Shown here: positions 36,689 to 49,190 of the stretch, one piece after another | How the letters are laid out: every line of letters begins with the position of its first letter | Position numbering within the stretch: the first letter of the stretch is position 1 | Assembly: GCA_031315995.1 (NCBI GenBank) | Contig: JALDRG010000013.1 | Coordinates: forward strand, 35,190 to 99,189 | Direction: 5' to 3' | DNA: 64,000 bases | Origin: Nitrospira sp. | GTDB lineage: Bacteria; Nitrospirota; Nitrospiria; Nitrospirales; Nitrospiraceae | Translations under genes and position numbers: made by a program | The notes under the pieces: generated by a model | The model's input: the letters and a program-made list of their open reading frames with translations, nothing else | What the model was told of the DNA's origin: nothing | Databases searched by the model: none

Positions 36689-36724
36689 TGCGCGCCGCTC
36701 TCTGACTCCGTAGAGCAGCGCGCA
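36689..36724. terminator. Strong hairpin between the eCIS operon and the convergent DUF5989 gene
   Basis: A 13-base arm TGCGCGCCGCTCT (36689-36701) pairs with AGAGCAGCGCGCA (36712-36724) with a single mismatch around a 10-base loop. It sits between convergent transcription units, a usual place for a bidirectional terminator. Neither side has a T-run, so it may act as a processing or pausing hairpin instead. Confidence 0.5.
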
Positions 36725-36732
36725 TACCGGAT

Positions 36733-36912
36733 CTAGAAAACGGAATAGATGGCCGGTGCCAGGACGCTCCCTTCAAGAAAAAAAGCGAGCGCACTCAGGG
36801 CCATCAAAACGAAAATGATCGGTGCCAGCCAATAGGATTTTTTCTCCTTCAGATAGATCGCAAATTCTGTGATTAGGCTGGAGTAGTCTCGGACTTTTGT
36901 CGCTGTACTCAT
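36733..36912 (-). CDS. DUF5989 family micro-protein (single membrane helix)
   Basis: A 59-residue protein. The layout is the DUF5989 one: a polar N-terminus (SSLITEFAIYLKEKKSYW), one membrane helix (LAPIIFVLMALSALAFFLEG) and the closing SVLAPAIYSVF. AAGGAGG lies upstream of the ATG at 36912, an excellent ribosome-binding site. In other genomes such proteins sit beside SxtJ-like and carbamoyltransferase genes; here the upstream co-directional neighbour is the ferredoxin-type membrane protein, 59 bases away. The function of the family is unknown to me. Confidence 0.8.
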   Translation of the reverse strand: MSTATKVRDYSSLITEFAIYLKEKKSYWLAPIIFVLMALSALAFFLEGSVLAPAIYSVF

Positions 36913-36971
36913 GAGTGCCTCCTTGTGAATAATCGGGGACGATAACTCTGGATGAACCTCGGTCTAACGGA

Positions 36972-38249
36972 CTACGACTTTAGAGGAGTGATGGACGCTT
37001 GGGGTTTCGACACCGTCCGCCAGCGCTGGATGCGCAAACAACATTCCCTGAACAGGATGAACGAGAGAATAGCCCCGGGATAAAACCAGAAGCCTCCGAA
37101 GCGAGAGGTAATGCCTCCGCAGATCAATGCCACGATCATGGATGAGAAATCAGTCACGGGCCCCAAGGGCTCAAATACCTGCATGTGTCTGGCGTTAGTG
37201 AGAAGACCGTCTTTCCGAACTAGTTCCTGCTGCCAGGGACGTTTTTCATACGGCTTTAATCGATCGCTTTGAGGCACTCCAGGTGCGGACGTATCTTGCA
37301 GGACATTGTCATCGCAGGCGTCGATACAGGCGTAGCACTTGATACATTCGGTATTGATGACCTTTCCGTCGAAATGGAAAATCTCACGGCTGACGTCGAT
37401 TCCCTGGGGACAGGCATTACTGCAGTCTCGGCAACCGGTGCATTGCGCGACACGCGTGATTTTCTTCTGAACCGGGGAAATGTTCATAAGGGGGACCATC
37501 ATCGGAGCGTAGGGGCAGAGGATCCGGCAAAATGCGCCTTGGCCATAGCGCAAGTTCAACAGGACGCTCATGGTGAATTGAATGAATACCGCGAGCCCGA
37601 ACGCCAGCAGGAAATCATTCCACGTCGGTTTGATTTCAAAATTAAAGAAGGCGGATTTCGCGAACGCCTTCCCCTCGTACCCAGGCAGGTCCGCAATGGG
37701 CGCCGGCGACATCACGTTCACTTTCGGCGTGAATCCGACATTGTGAATCAGAATGATGACCGGCAGCAGGAGCACGAACAGCGCGCCGACCCTCAGGAGC
37801 CAGCGATGAGGGGTGTTGACCAGGATATTTTTTTCGCGTAAGGCGAGATACCGACGAACCTTCAGCTTGCGCAGGATCCAGTCAGCGAATTCAATCGCGC
37901 CGCGCATGTGGCAGGCCCAACCGCAAAACCCACGCCCCCAGATCAAGATGGAGCCCAGAATCAACAAGACCATGATTGAGGCCGCGTTGATGGTCCCCTT
38001 GGCCAGGGAGGGCACTCCCATCATGGCTGTCTTACCCCAAATCTCAAGCCCGAAGACATGCCATGAAATGAGATGGAATGCGATGTAGCCATGTACCGAG
38101 GCCAATGCAATCATCCGGTACCTGTGGCGCTTCGTAGGGTTCAGAGGGGCGGGAGGATGAATCTTGCACGAACCCTGTGACTCTTCGGTGCGACGATCTA
38201 TGGTGATGAGCTGAAGTGGCTGGGTTGTTGAAGCGGGAACAGAACTCAT
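36972..38249 (-). CDS. Membrane-bound 4Fe-4S ferredoxin-type protein, CcoG/NapH-like
   Basis: 425 residues. Several membrane helices alternate with cysteine motifs: GRGFCGWACHMRG and GAFCRILCPYAP in loops, then two ferredoxin clusters, CTGCRDCSNACPQG and CIKCYACIDACDDN. This layout is that of NapH/MauN/CcoG electron-transfer proteins, which pass electrons from quinol or reduce metal centres during oxidase assembly. No cytochrome oxidase or nap gene is nearby, so the partner is unknown. AGGGAG precedes the ATG. It probably forms an operon with the DUF5989 gene downstream. Confidence 0.85.
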   Translation of the reverse strand: MSSVPASTTQPLQLITIDRRTEESQGSCKIHPPAPLNPTKRHRYRMIALASVHGYIAFHLISWHVFGLEIWGKTAMMGVPSLAKGTINAASIMVLLILGSILIWGRGFCGWACHMRGAIEFADWILRKLKVRRYLALREKNILVNTPHRWLLRVGALFVLLLPVIILIHNVGFTPKVNVMSPAPIADLPGYEGKAFAKSAFFNFEIKPTWNDFLLAFGLAVFIQFTMSVLLNLRYGQGAFCRILCPYAPMMVPLMNISPVQKKITRVAQCTGCRDCSNACPQGIDVSREIFHFDGKVINTECIKCYACIDACDDNVLQDTSAPGVPQSDRLKPYEKRPWQQELVRKDGLLTNARHMQVFEPLGPVTDFSSMIVALICGGITSRFGGFWFYPGAILSFILFRECCLRIQRWRTVSKPQASITPLKS

Positions 38250-38773
38250 ATATGGCTCCCTGAAAGAGGTAGAGGTCTATCCATTTCAGTCGATGATTTG
38301 TCGGCGACACCCATTCATGAAGAATAGTCGTGATTGAAAAGCTGCGCTATGCATCTAAAGGCGGAGATGGACGCGATAAAGGTACGGGGCCCTCGGGTCA
38401 GCCCTCAGATTTCGCGTATAGAGAGGAAGGTACTGGTTGAACATGTATGGGCAATGAGGTGGAGCCGCTCAGTCGCCTGTTGGGCGCAGATAGTCAGGAG
38501 AAACGAGGTAGGCTGCGGCCCACTGCCGGCCCCCAATACCAGGGGGCGACTCGTTGACTATCACGTGTCGGCCTGCGGGACCTGTTCCACGGTCCGTCCT
38601 AGAGGGAATCGCGGGGGATGCGAATTAGACCATAAATGTCTTGCGCAGACGTGCCTTTCGAACCGCCTCAGCTCCCGTCCGATGAGATGGCCGACAGGAC
38701 TCTGCCGCCGATCATGAAGAGATTGGACGGTTGTTGGGCAAAGGTGTAGGGTGGGCAGGTCTTGCGGAGGATC
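38250..38773. other. Divergent intergenic region without a supported gene
   Basis: A 524-base gap between the ferredoxin-type gene (minus) and the cupin gene (plus). A 127-codon frame at 38334-38717 has no family resemblance or convincing ribosome-binding site. The main structure is a GCCCCC/GGGGGC hairpin at 38529-38547 with a 7-base loop. Promoters for both flanking genes must be here, but I cannot place them. Confidence 0.5.
38529..38547. repeat. GC-rich hairpin GCCCCC-N7-GGGGGC
   Basis: A perfect 6-base stem with loop AATACCA in the divergent intergenic region. No T-run follows on either strand. It may be an operator or a leader-RNA structure; position alone does not decide. Confidence 0.3.
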
Positions 38774-39052
38774 ATGGCCCCGATCGATCGACATGTGGTG
38801 GCGAGGGAGTGGCAGGCGCGCGGCTTCAGTTGTGATCTTTGGGTTGATCCGCCCGGTCAAGTGTGGGAGGATTACCGCCACGCGGTCGACGAGTTGGTGA
38901 TGCTGGTCGAGGGCCGGTTGGAACTGGAGTTCGGGAGACGGTGTGTCAGGCCCGAACCGGGCGAAGAGATTCTCATTCCGGCCGGAATGTCCCATACCGT
39001 CAGAAACATCGGCGGCACCTGCGCGAAGTGGCTGTACGGATACAGTCGCTAA
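38774..39052 (+). CDS. Small single-domain cupin protein
   Basis: 92 residues forming one cupin barrel: a first motif around HAVDELVMLVEGRLELEFG and a second around PGEEILIPAGMSHTV. Metal-binding candidates are His41, Glu45 and His79 by order. The GGAGG site at 38767-38771 is close to the ATG. Cupins bind metals and small ligands; the substrate cannot be read. The gene is followed 39 bases later by the ACT-domain gene. Confidence 0.85.
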   Translation: MAPIDRHVVAREWQARGFSCDLWVDPPGQVWEDYRHAVDELVMLVEGRLELEFGRRCVRPEPGEEILIPAGMSHTVRNIGGTCAKWLYGYSR

Positions 39053-39091
39053 CATCCGAGACGAACTGACTCAGCAGAGAGAGAGGAGCTC

Positions 39092-39502
39092 ATGCCGACA
39101 ACGACGCAATTTGTGGTGAGTGGACAGAGTAAGCCCGGGGTGCTGGCTGAAGTAGCGGCCGTGCTCGGGGCTGCGGGAGTCAACATCAAGGCCTTTTCTG
39201 CACCCGAGGTCACCGGTCCCGGAAAGCTGCGGTTGATCGTGGCGGATGTTGATGCAGCACGCATCGCCTTGAGAAAGTCCAAGATCAAGTTTCGCGAGGA
39301 GACGGCCCTAATTCTGAGTCTGGAGAACAAGCCCGGCGCCTTGAAGCAAGTGGCCGATTCGCTGACCAGAGCGCGTATCAATGTAAAGTGCGGCTATTGC
39401 ACCCCGTCACGGGAAGGCAAGCGCGCGATTGTGGTTTTGACCGTCTCGAACACCACCAAAGCCCTTGGGGTGCTCCGCACCCATTCACTCGACGAACTCT
39501 AA
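39092..39502 (+). CDS. Double ACT-domain protein
   Basis: 136 residues with two ACT repeats: VVSGQSKPGVLAEVAAVLGA in the first and LSLENKPGALKQVADSLTRA in the second, each with the PG turn that binds amino acids. Stand-alone double-ACT proteins of this kind are amino-acid-responsive regulators. GAGAGGAG precedes the ATG. The trp operon 8 kb away suggests no direct link. Confidence 0.87.
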   Translation: MPTTTQFVVSGQSKPGVLAEVAAVLGAAGVNIKAFSAPEVTGPGKLRLIVADVDAARIALRKSKIKFREETALILSLENKPGALKQVADSLTRARINVKCGYCTPSREGKRAIVVLTVSNTTKALGVLRTHSLDEL

Positions 39503-39510
39503 TCCGCCTC

Positions 39511-40218
39511 ATGCTGGGGGAGAAGAGGACAACCACAAGCCGTCTTCTTCTCCCCCTGTTCGTCCTGCTCGTCACCACATGGTTCAGTGGATGCTCCGGC
39601 TGGAGTCCGGTGCGTCCCTCTTATCCGCCCGGCTACCCGTTGGGGTTTGTGGAACGGGGCAGCGCGTCCTGGTATGGGCCTGGCTTTCATGGGAACCGCA
39701 CGGCCAACGGGGAAGTGTACGACATGTATAAGCTGACAGCAGCGCATCGCACGTTGCCGTTGGGATCGGTGGCGGTGGTGCGATCTCTGACCACCGGCCG
39801 CCAAGTGACAGTGCGGATCAACGATCGGGGGCCGTTTGTGCGCGGGCGAATTCTCGACCTGTCTCTAGCCGGGGCCCAGGCCATGGGGATGGTCGGGCCA
39901 GGAACCGATGAGATCGAACTCCGGGTCATCAGCTACCAAGGCAGGGCAGGGGAGATGGGGGTGTTGCTCGTGCAGGTGGGTTCCTTTGCCGATCGGGCCA
40001 ATGCACAGGCTCTGGTCGAGCGGCTGAGGGGAACCTATCCAGGTTCCAAAGCGGTTGGCGTCGATTTGCCGGACGGCCGCCGATATCGTGTCTTTGCCGG
40101 GCAATTTCGAACGGACGCGGCCGCCGAACGAGCCGCCGCGCATCTCAAGCGGGCCCTTGATACCGATCCACTGATCGTTCGGGATGACGCGGCAGGGTCG
40201 CCTACGGAGAACCCTTGA
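39511..40218 (+). CDS. rlpA: RlpA-like septal-ring lytic transglycosylase lipoprotein with SPOR domain
   Basis: 235 residues. A lipoprotein signal peptide ends in the lipobox WFSGC (cysteine near residue 27). The double-psi beta-barrel domain follows (GSASWYGPGFHGNRTANGE, TAAHRTLPLGS, RINDRGPF), with the aspartate of DRGPF typical of RlpA lytic transglycosylases. A SPOR domain (VLLVQVGSFADRANAQAL) ends the protein and would target denuded septal glycan. The ATG at 39511 gives the lipoprotein; a longer frame overlaps the ACT gene. Confidence 0.93.
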   Translation: MLGEKRTTTSRLLLPLFVLLVTTWFSGCSGWSPVRPSYPPGYPLGFVERGSASWYGPGFHGNRTANGEVYDMYKLTAAHRTLPLGSVAVVRSLTTGRQVTVRINDRGPFVRGRILDLSLAGAQAMGMVGPGTDEIELRVISYQGRAGEMGVLLVQVGSFADRANAQALVERLRGTYPGSKAVGVDLPDGRRYRVFAGQFRTDAAAERAAAHLKRALDTDPLIVRDDAAGSPTENP

Positions 40219-40226
40219 GGGTTTCG
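40210..40226 (+). terminator. Possible terminator at the end of rlpA
   Basis: AACCC-TTGA-GGGTT forms a 5-base stem (40210-40223) followed by TTC. It overlaps the rlpA stop codon. The T-run is short, so efficiency is doubtful. Confidence 0.4.
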
Positions 40227-40485
40227 AATCATGCAAATAACCTAAATGACTGATATGCTAAAAAATTGTCGCCGGTCATGAATTGCCGTAAAGCTTGATG
40301 CGCGTATCTGCCTGTGTTAATTGTAGTACGCGATGGATGATAGTGACCCGAGAGGACCCATTCTGGTCGTCTTCTCAAGACAGATGGTAAGTCTTGCAGT
40401 TCGAACCACGGGCTTCGACCTGATCCAAGTATCCATCTTTCACCCTTCCAATTTGATCCGGTACCTCTAACCTTCGATAGGTCGT

Positions 40486-43792
<3,307 letters not shown>

Positions 43793-45691
43793 TTACTCGC
43801 GAATGAATTGGGCGGCGAAGCTGCGGATCTCGTGTCCGTTCAACACATGGAACCGCCGCAATCGGTCGATTAGTTGACCGGAGAATCGACTTAACGGAAT
43901 CGGTACCAGTCGACGGCCGAATTGTGTGGCGATCTGCCGCCAGCGCGCCTTGGGGGCAACCGGTGTGACGAGGGCCAGGTGTGTTTCGCGTGAATGGACC
44001 GCTCCGGCTGCAATCAACCTTTCCTCGAGGGTTGTGGCGAATCCAAGCGCTTGATCGGTCCAGATGTCGGGAATCGGGCGAGGCGGAAAAATAAACAGGG
44101 CGCCACCATAGCGGGATTGTCCGATACCTGGGGCGACCATGTTATCTAAGAACGGGGTGGCGTAGAAGCAGAGGGTGGACTCCTGTGCATGTTCGGCATA
44201 CCAGGTGGCGTGCCAGCTGTACTGCTGGGGATCGCCCGGAGTGTCGAACAGAAAGATCACCGTATCGACATTGCCGCGCGCGGGGGGAATGTCTTTGACG
44301 TAAATTTCCAGCCGTTTGGGGCGACCAGGTTTCTGCCGTTGATGCCAGTGGCGCAGACTTTCACGGATATCGATCCCGTCCTTCATCGAGGTTGTAAACT
44401 TTTCGCTCTTGGCGAGGTCGGCCCCGATGATGGCCTTCGCCTGCTCGCGGACATGGGTATGGAAGCTTTCGATTTTCGAATCTTCGGGCGGCCAGGAACA
44501 TTGCCGATGCGGATTCCAGAGATACGACCACCGCTGGCTCGTGCGACGCGGTGGACGAGGCTGCAACGAGAGCGACCTCCAGGCCAAGGGGGTACCCTGG
44601 AGCCGGTTCGTGGCTTGCACAACCTGCCCGTCCGGCAGGGCGAATCGCCCGAGCCCCGCCGAGAGGTGCGGCACGTGGGTCTGCTCGATCTCCTGATAGG
44701 AATAACTCTTGGCGGTTTCGAGCAGACGAATGGCGAAATCGTCACCCGCCATTTGCTTCGCGGCGAGAACCAGCGTGTACAGGTCTGGTGTGAGGCGGCG
44801 GTCCAGCAGCGCGTGGTTCCGTATGTATTGCAAGTAGGCCTGCAGCAACTGCGGGGTCACCCACGTGGGGATGGACTGCCCCTCCTCGTCATGAATGGTT
44901 TGCCAACGCGTGCGCGTTTCAAGCAGCAGCTCTTTGATCCCGTCGATAGAGAGGTGGCGATCCGAATGGACGGTGGCGCGTCGTCGCTCATAGAGCTCTG
45001 TGAGAAACGGCAGCTCACCCAAGACAAAATAGAGTGAGGCCGGTTCGACGAGATAGCGTTCAGGACGGCCGACGTCGAGCTCGGGCAGGCGATAGTCGGT
45101 TCGCTGCTGATAGGCCTGGCGAATCCACGGCCAATCGGCGAAGTGGCATAAGCAGAGAATGTGCTCGTACTCCAGTTCCAGCCGATGGAGCTGAAATGCC
45201 ATCCAGGCGATGCGCGCCTGTTGCTGCGAACCGTCGGCAGGGGGTATGAGCGTGGGGACCATGGCGGCGGCAAAAGTCGCGAAAGGCAATCGTTTCAGCG
45301 CATAGGCATCGGGAGAGACGAAAGGTACCGGTTCGACGACCGTCGTGTCGCGATCGATATAGGCCCGCGGGATTCCTTCTCCCAGGGCGACGCGAATCCC
45401 CATGATGACCGCCTGACAGGGATCGACCGGCACATAGTTGACCGTTGCGGCGCGTTCTGACTCGCGTTCCGGCTGGACGATGACGCTGATCGTCGGCAGG
45501 TCGAGCACGGCTGCTTCCAGCGGATGTTCGAAGGACGGTGGGAGCGGAACCGCCAGGCAGTCGACTCGTCGGTCGGTCAGCCTGTCACGCACTTCCTGGG
45601 CGACGTCTCCGCTGCCGTGCAAGAGCGGAAACAATTCGAGACGCGGCGAGAGGCGGAAGACGGAGTCGGCGGTGGAAGATGACACTGCCAT
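43793..45691 (-). CDS. Unknown 632-residue protein paired with a MoxR-type ATPase
   Basis: No confident family. The N-terminus (ELFPLLHGSGDVAQEVRDRL, DCLAVPLPPSFEHPLEAAVL) recalls TraB/DUF5682-like proteins that begin with a H-G-x-G-type motif; this is a weak resemblance. The middle is helical with many charged residues, and the C-terminus has strand-helix alternation (YGGALFIFPPRPIPDIWTDQ, ETHLALVTPVAPKARW). No signal peptide or membrane helix is evident. It overlaps the upstream MoxR-type ATPase by one base, so the two probably act together, as MoxR ATPases do with their partner proteins. Confidence 0.7.
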   Translation of the reverse strand: MAVSSSTADSVFRLSPRLELFPLLHGSGDVAQEVRDRLTDRRVDCLAVPLPPSFEHPLEAAVLDLPTISVIVQPERESERAATVNYVPVDPCQAVIMGIRVALGEGIPRAYIDRDTTVVEPVPFVSPDAYALKRLPFATFAAAMVPTLIPPADGSQQQARIAWMAFQLHRLELEYEHILCLCHFADWPWIRQAYQQRTDYRLPELDVGRPERYLVEPASLYFVLGELPFLTELYERRRATVHSDRHLSIDGIKELLLETRTRWQTIHDEEGQSIPTWVTPQLLQAYLQYIRNHALLDRRLTPDLYTLVLAAKQMAGDDFAIRLLETAKSYSYQEIEQTHVPHLSAGLGRFALPDGQVVQATNRLQGTPLAWRSLSLQPRPPRRTSQRWSYLWNPHRQCSWPPEDSKIESFHTHVREQAKAIIGADLAKSEKFTTSMKDGIDIRESLRHWHQRQKPGRPKRLEIYVKDIPPARGNVDTVIFLFDTPGDPQQYSWHATWYAEHAQESTLCFYATPFLDNMVAPGIGQSRYGGALFIFPPRPIPDIWTDQALGFATTLEERLIAAGAVHSRETHLALVTPVAPKARWRQIATQFGRRLVPIPLSRFSGQLIDRLRRFHVLNGHEIRSFAAQFIRE

Positions 45692-46644
45692 TATCGGCCG
45701 GGATGTAGAGGGTCGTCGCTTTCGAAAAAGAAATCGCCGAGGCCTTGCGGCAAGGCCTGATCGCCTAAGGCGCGCTTTCGGCGGCGTGACTGAGTCTGGA
45801 GATCAAGCGCTTCTTCGCCGAGGACTTTCATCAGAGATTCCCGCCAGGCCGCATCGGTCGACAGGGGGTGCGCCGGGTCTTGAGCGCGACGCTTCAGCGC
45901 ATATTGCAACAGATGGATGCCGTCACGCACGGAGTAGTCCAGGCTGAGTTGATGCGCTTCTTGAAGAAAGTCGACGGTCATGGCCAGCATGTCCGCCGGG
46001 GCGAAGGGCAAATGGTAACGAAGGATGGCCAGCTCGTCTTCGCGCGCGGGGAATCCCATGCCGAGGGTCGGCTGCAAGCGCGACAGAATATAGTCGGGCA
46101 CCTCATAGGTGGAGGCGTCTTCGTTCATCGTGACGCAGCAGCGAAAATCGGCATGAGCGTTGATCAGAATGCCGGCGATGATCGATTCGACGCAGCGGCG
46201 GTGGTCCAGGAGCGGCGCGAGAGAAGCCCAGCTTTTCTCGTTCATGCGGTTGCCCTCGTCCAGTACGCAGATGCTGCCTGTGAGGACGGCCGTAATCAGC
46301 GGCGAGGCGTGGTAACTGATGGTGCCGGATTCCGCCAGGACGGGCGTGATCAGCAGATCTTCCGGACGGGTATCCGCGGTGCATTGAAACACGTAGAGCT
46401 GTTGCTCGCGCTCGCGGGCTCCGGCCATCGCCAGGGTGGTTTTACCGATGCCGGGTTGACCGGTAATGCGCGGAGAGAGGGGCAAATCACGCTCATCGAT
46501 CACGAGCCAGCAGGCCAGCAACTGTTTGAGAATTTCTCTGTTCCCGATCCATTCCTGGCCCATCGTCATGGGTTGTGCCAGGTGAAGGGTGATGCCCTCG
46601 ATGGTGAGCGTGCGGGAAGCGGCCGATGGTGCGCGAGGTGACAT
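45691..46644 (-). CDS. MoxR-like AAA+ ATPase
   Basis: 317 residues. Walker A is GQPGIGKTT and Walker B is [15 protein letters not shown], with MN replacing the usual sensor-like residues of MoxR proteins ([20 protein letters not shown] continues the family pattern). MoxR ATPases mature protein complexes. The ATG at 46644 is chosen because the longer frame has an Arg-Ser-rich extension with no homology. It overlaps the downstream 632-aa gene by one base and probably belongs to an operon ending in ligA. Confidence 0.88.
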   Translation of the reverse strand: MSPRAPSAASRTLTIEGITLHLAQPMTMGQEWIGNREILKQLLACWLVIDERDLPLSPRITGQPGIGKTTLAMAGAREREQQLYVFQCTADTRPEDLLITPVLAESGTISYHASPLITAVLTGSICVLDEGNRMNEKSWASLAPLLDHRRCVESIIAGILINAHADFRCCVTMNEDASTYEVPDYILSRLQPTLGMGFPAREDELAILRYHLPFAPADMLAMTVDFLQEAHQLSLDYSVRDGIHLLQYALKRRAQDPAHPLSTDAAWRESLMKVLGEEALDLQTQSRRRKRALGDQALPQGLGDFFFESDDPLHPGR

Positions 46645-46886
46645 GGTCTTTCGTGTCGGCGATTGGATAGAATAGGCGGAACGACAATCTCGTGCGAACG
46701 GTAGCATAGGGGCGGGGAGAGGGTCAAACCCCGTGTCGCCCCATTTCACTTTGACTTTCGCTGCCTTGGACCGTATTCTACCTACTTTCGCAGGCGGCGA
46801 AGCGGAAGCGGATGGACCATGAAATCGTCTTCTCGTTCGCATTCGGAAGCCTCCCGTGGATATGGCCGCAACGAAGGAGCGACATA

Positions 46887-47582
46887 ATGAGTGAGCGAAA
46901 CGGGCGAATCAAATGCGCGGCAGTGGTTCCCGTCAGTCTGCTGGTATTGAGCAGTCTGAGTCTGAGCGGATGTGTGATGTCGGAGAAATATGAAGCCGAG
47001 AAGGCGCGCAGCCTGAATTTTCAACGTCTCTTGGCGCAAGAAGAAAAGCGTAGCGCCGAATTGGACGGTGAAGTCAAACGGAGCAAACGCGAACTGAGTG
47101 AGTATGAGGCGCGGAATCGAGAACTCGGCGCCCAAGTTGAAGCCGTGCGCCAGCAGGCGGCCCAGATTCAAGAGGAAGCGCAGGCGATGAAGGAAGCCAG
47201 CCTGCTGGAGAAGCGGGCGAATGAGGACATGAAGCGCCTGACTACGATTCCTTCCAAGAAGAAAAAGGCGATGTCGGCGCCGAAGAAAGATTTTACGTCG
47301 ACCATCGATGACGCGCTGAAGGCGGATGTGTCGTCGGAGTTGAGCGTGGAATCGGCGAGGGACGCGGCCAAGGATGCGTTCGATCGCGACCCGGCGGCGG
47401 CAGACTCCTTCGGCGCGGCTCCGTCGTCGGCAGCCGCGACCACCCACACCGTGCGTTCGGGTGACACCTTATATCGCATTGGCCAAATGTATCATGTCGG
47501 ACTCGATCAGTTACGCAACTGGAACAACTTGCACGATAACATGCTCGTGGTCGGACAGAAGTTGATCGTCAGCCAACCCTAG
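46887..47582 (+). CDS. LysM-domain lipoprotein with coiled coil, upstream of trpE
   Basis: 231 residues. A lipoprotein signal peptide ends at LSLSGC (cysteine near residue 29). A long charged coiled coil follows ([32 protein letters not shown]), then a low-complexity linker and a C-terminal LysM domain ([20 protein letters not shown]). It likely binds peptidoglycan from the outer membrane. AAGGAG precedes the ATG. It ends 20 bases before trpE, so the two may be co-transcribed. Confidence 0.88.
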   Translation: MSERNGRIKCAAVVPVSLLVLSSLSLSGCVMSEKYEAEKARSLNFQRLLAQEEKRSAELDGEVKRSKRELSEYEARNRELGAQVEAVRQQAAQIQEEAQAMKEASLLEKRANEDMKRLTTIPSKKKKAMSAPKKDFTSTIDDALKADVSSELSVESARDAAKDAFDRDPAAADSFGAAPSSAAATTHTVRSGDTLYRIGQMYHVGLDQLRNWNNLHDNMLVVGQKLIVSQP

Positions 47583-47602
47583 CGCGATGGTAACAGCCTC
47601 GT

Positions 47603-49099
47603 ATGAGCAGACAGCAGTACTCACTGACCCTGAATGAGTTTCGAGCCCTGGCGGAGAAAGGCAACCTGATTCCGCTCTACCGGGAGATTCTGGCCGATTA
47701 CGAGACGCCGGTGTCGGCGTTTGCCAAGATCGACCACGGGCCGACTGCCTATTTGCTGGAGAGTGTGGCCGGCGGCGAAAATTGGGCGCGGTATTCCTTT
47801 TTGGGCAGCGGCTCCTCGGCGGTCATTCGCGAGGAAAAGGGCGATTTGGTCCTAACCCGCGGCAAAAAAAGCCTGCGGATTCAGAGTCGGGGCAATCCAT
47901 TGGAGCGGTTGCGCGAATTGATGGAAGAGTACCGGCCGGTGACGGTGCCGGGTTTGCCTCGGTTTGTCGGCGGCGCCGTCGGCTATTTCAGCTACGACAT
48001 GGTGCGGACCTTCGAGGAGCTGCCCGCTATGCGCAAGGACAGCCTTGGGATGCCCGATGTCGCGTTTCTGCTCACCGACACGCTCCTGATCTTCGACAAT
48101 GTGTCGCAAAAAATCAAAGTCGTCGCGAACGCTTATCTGGAGTCGACCACGGAACGCGGGATCCGCGACGCCTACCGTCATGCGACGGCGCGGATTGAAA
48201 AGATGATCGCGCGGTTGAAACGGCCGGTACGCCAGCCACGGCAGAAACGCCGTCGGAAGCCGATCACCTTCACCTCCAACATGAACAAGGCCGATTTCGA
48301 GAAGATGGTCACGCGCACGAAGGAATACATCCGCTCAGGCGATATCGTGCAGGCCGTGTTGTCTCAACGCTGGGAAACGCAGATCCATACGAGCCCGTTT
48401 CAACTGTATCGCGCGCTCCGGGTCATCAATCCGTCACCCTATATGTATTACTTGCGTGTGGCCGGGGTGGAGTTGGTGGGGTCCTCGCCGGAGACCCTGG
48501 TGCGTTGTGAGGAGGGACAGATCTCGTTGCGGCCCATTGCCGGAACCCGTCGACGCGGGCAGACGCCGGAAGAGGATCAGGAGCTCGGACGTCGGCTCCT
48601 GGCGGATGATAAAGAGCGAGCCGAACATGTGATGCTGGTGGATCTGGGACGGAACGACGTGGGACGGGTGGCGGCCCGTGGTTCGGTGAAGGTGGAGTCG
48701 CTCATGCAGGTCGAGCGCTACTCCCACGTCATGCATATCGTGTCGCAGGTGACGGGACAGTTGGAACAGGGGAAATCCGCCTATGACGTTATGCGAGCCT
48801 GTTTCCCGGCCGGAACGGTGTCCGGCGCGCCGAAGATCCGCGCCATGGAGATCATCGAAGAATTGGAGCCGACGCGTCGCGGCCCCTATGCGGGTGCCGT
48901 GGGTTATTTCAGCTTTTCCGGCAATATGGACATGTGCATCAACATCCGGACCGTGGTAATCAAAGGGCGACAGGCCTATATCCAAGCCGGGGCCGGGATC
49001 GTGGCCGATTCGATTCCTGAACATGAGTACGAAGAGACCTGTAGTAAGGCACGAGCCATGATGAAGGCCATCGAACTGGCCGAGCAGGGACTGGAGTAG
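47603..49099 (+). CDS. trpE: Anthranilate synthase component I
   Basis: 498 residues, the usual TrpE length. The N-terminal region includes the TAYLLESVAGGENWARYSFL segment, which in this family precedes the Trp-feedback pocket. The chorismate-binding domain includes SGDIVQAVLSQRWE, GSSPETLVR, IAGTRRRG and PAGTVSGAPKIRA. It converts chorismate to anthranilate with ammonia from TrpG. A leader peptide or attenuator is not evident in the 20-base gap upstream. Confidence 0.97.
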   Translation: MSRQQYSLTLNEFRALAEKGNLIPLYREILADYETPVSAFAKIDHGPTAYLLESVAGGENWARYSFLGSGSSAVIREEKGDLVLTRGKKSLRIQSRGNPLERLRELMEEYRPVTVPGLPRFVGGAVGYFSYDMVRTFEELPAMRKDSLGMPDVAFLLTDTLLIFDNVSQKIKVVANAYLESTTERGIRDAYRHATARIEKMIARLKRPVRQPRQKRRRKPITFTSNMNKADFEKMVTRTKEYIRSGDIVQAVLSQRWETQIHTSPFQLYRALRVINPSPYMYYLRVAGVELVGSSPETLVRCEEGQISLRPIAGTRRRGQTPEEDQELGRRLLADDKERAEHVMLVDLGRNDVGRVAARGSVKVESLMQVERYSHVMHIVSQVTGQLEQGKSAYDVMRACFPAGTVSGAPKIRAMEIIEELEPTRRGPYAGAVGYFSFSGNMDMCINIRTVVIKGRQAYIQAGAGIVADSIPEHEYEETCSKARAMMKAIELAEQGLE

Positions 49100-49190
49100 G
49101 AGAAGGGCATAGGGCGAATCGCCTCTAGCTGATCGGAGAGGACTTCCTGTCCGTGCGATACGTCATCTGCCACAGGCTCCGAGCATTCAT

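Noticed and set aside
38334..38717. 127-codon frame in the divergent intergenic region
   Set aside because: Arg/Cys-rich composition typical of out-of-frame GC-rich DNA, no good ribosome-binding site and no family resemblance.
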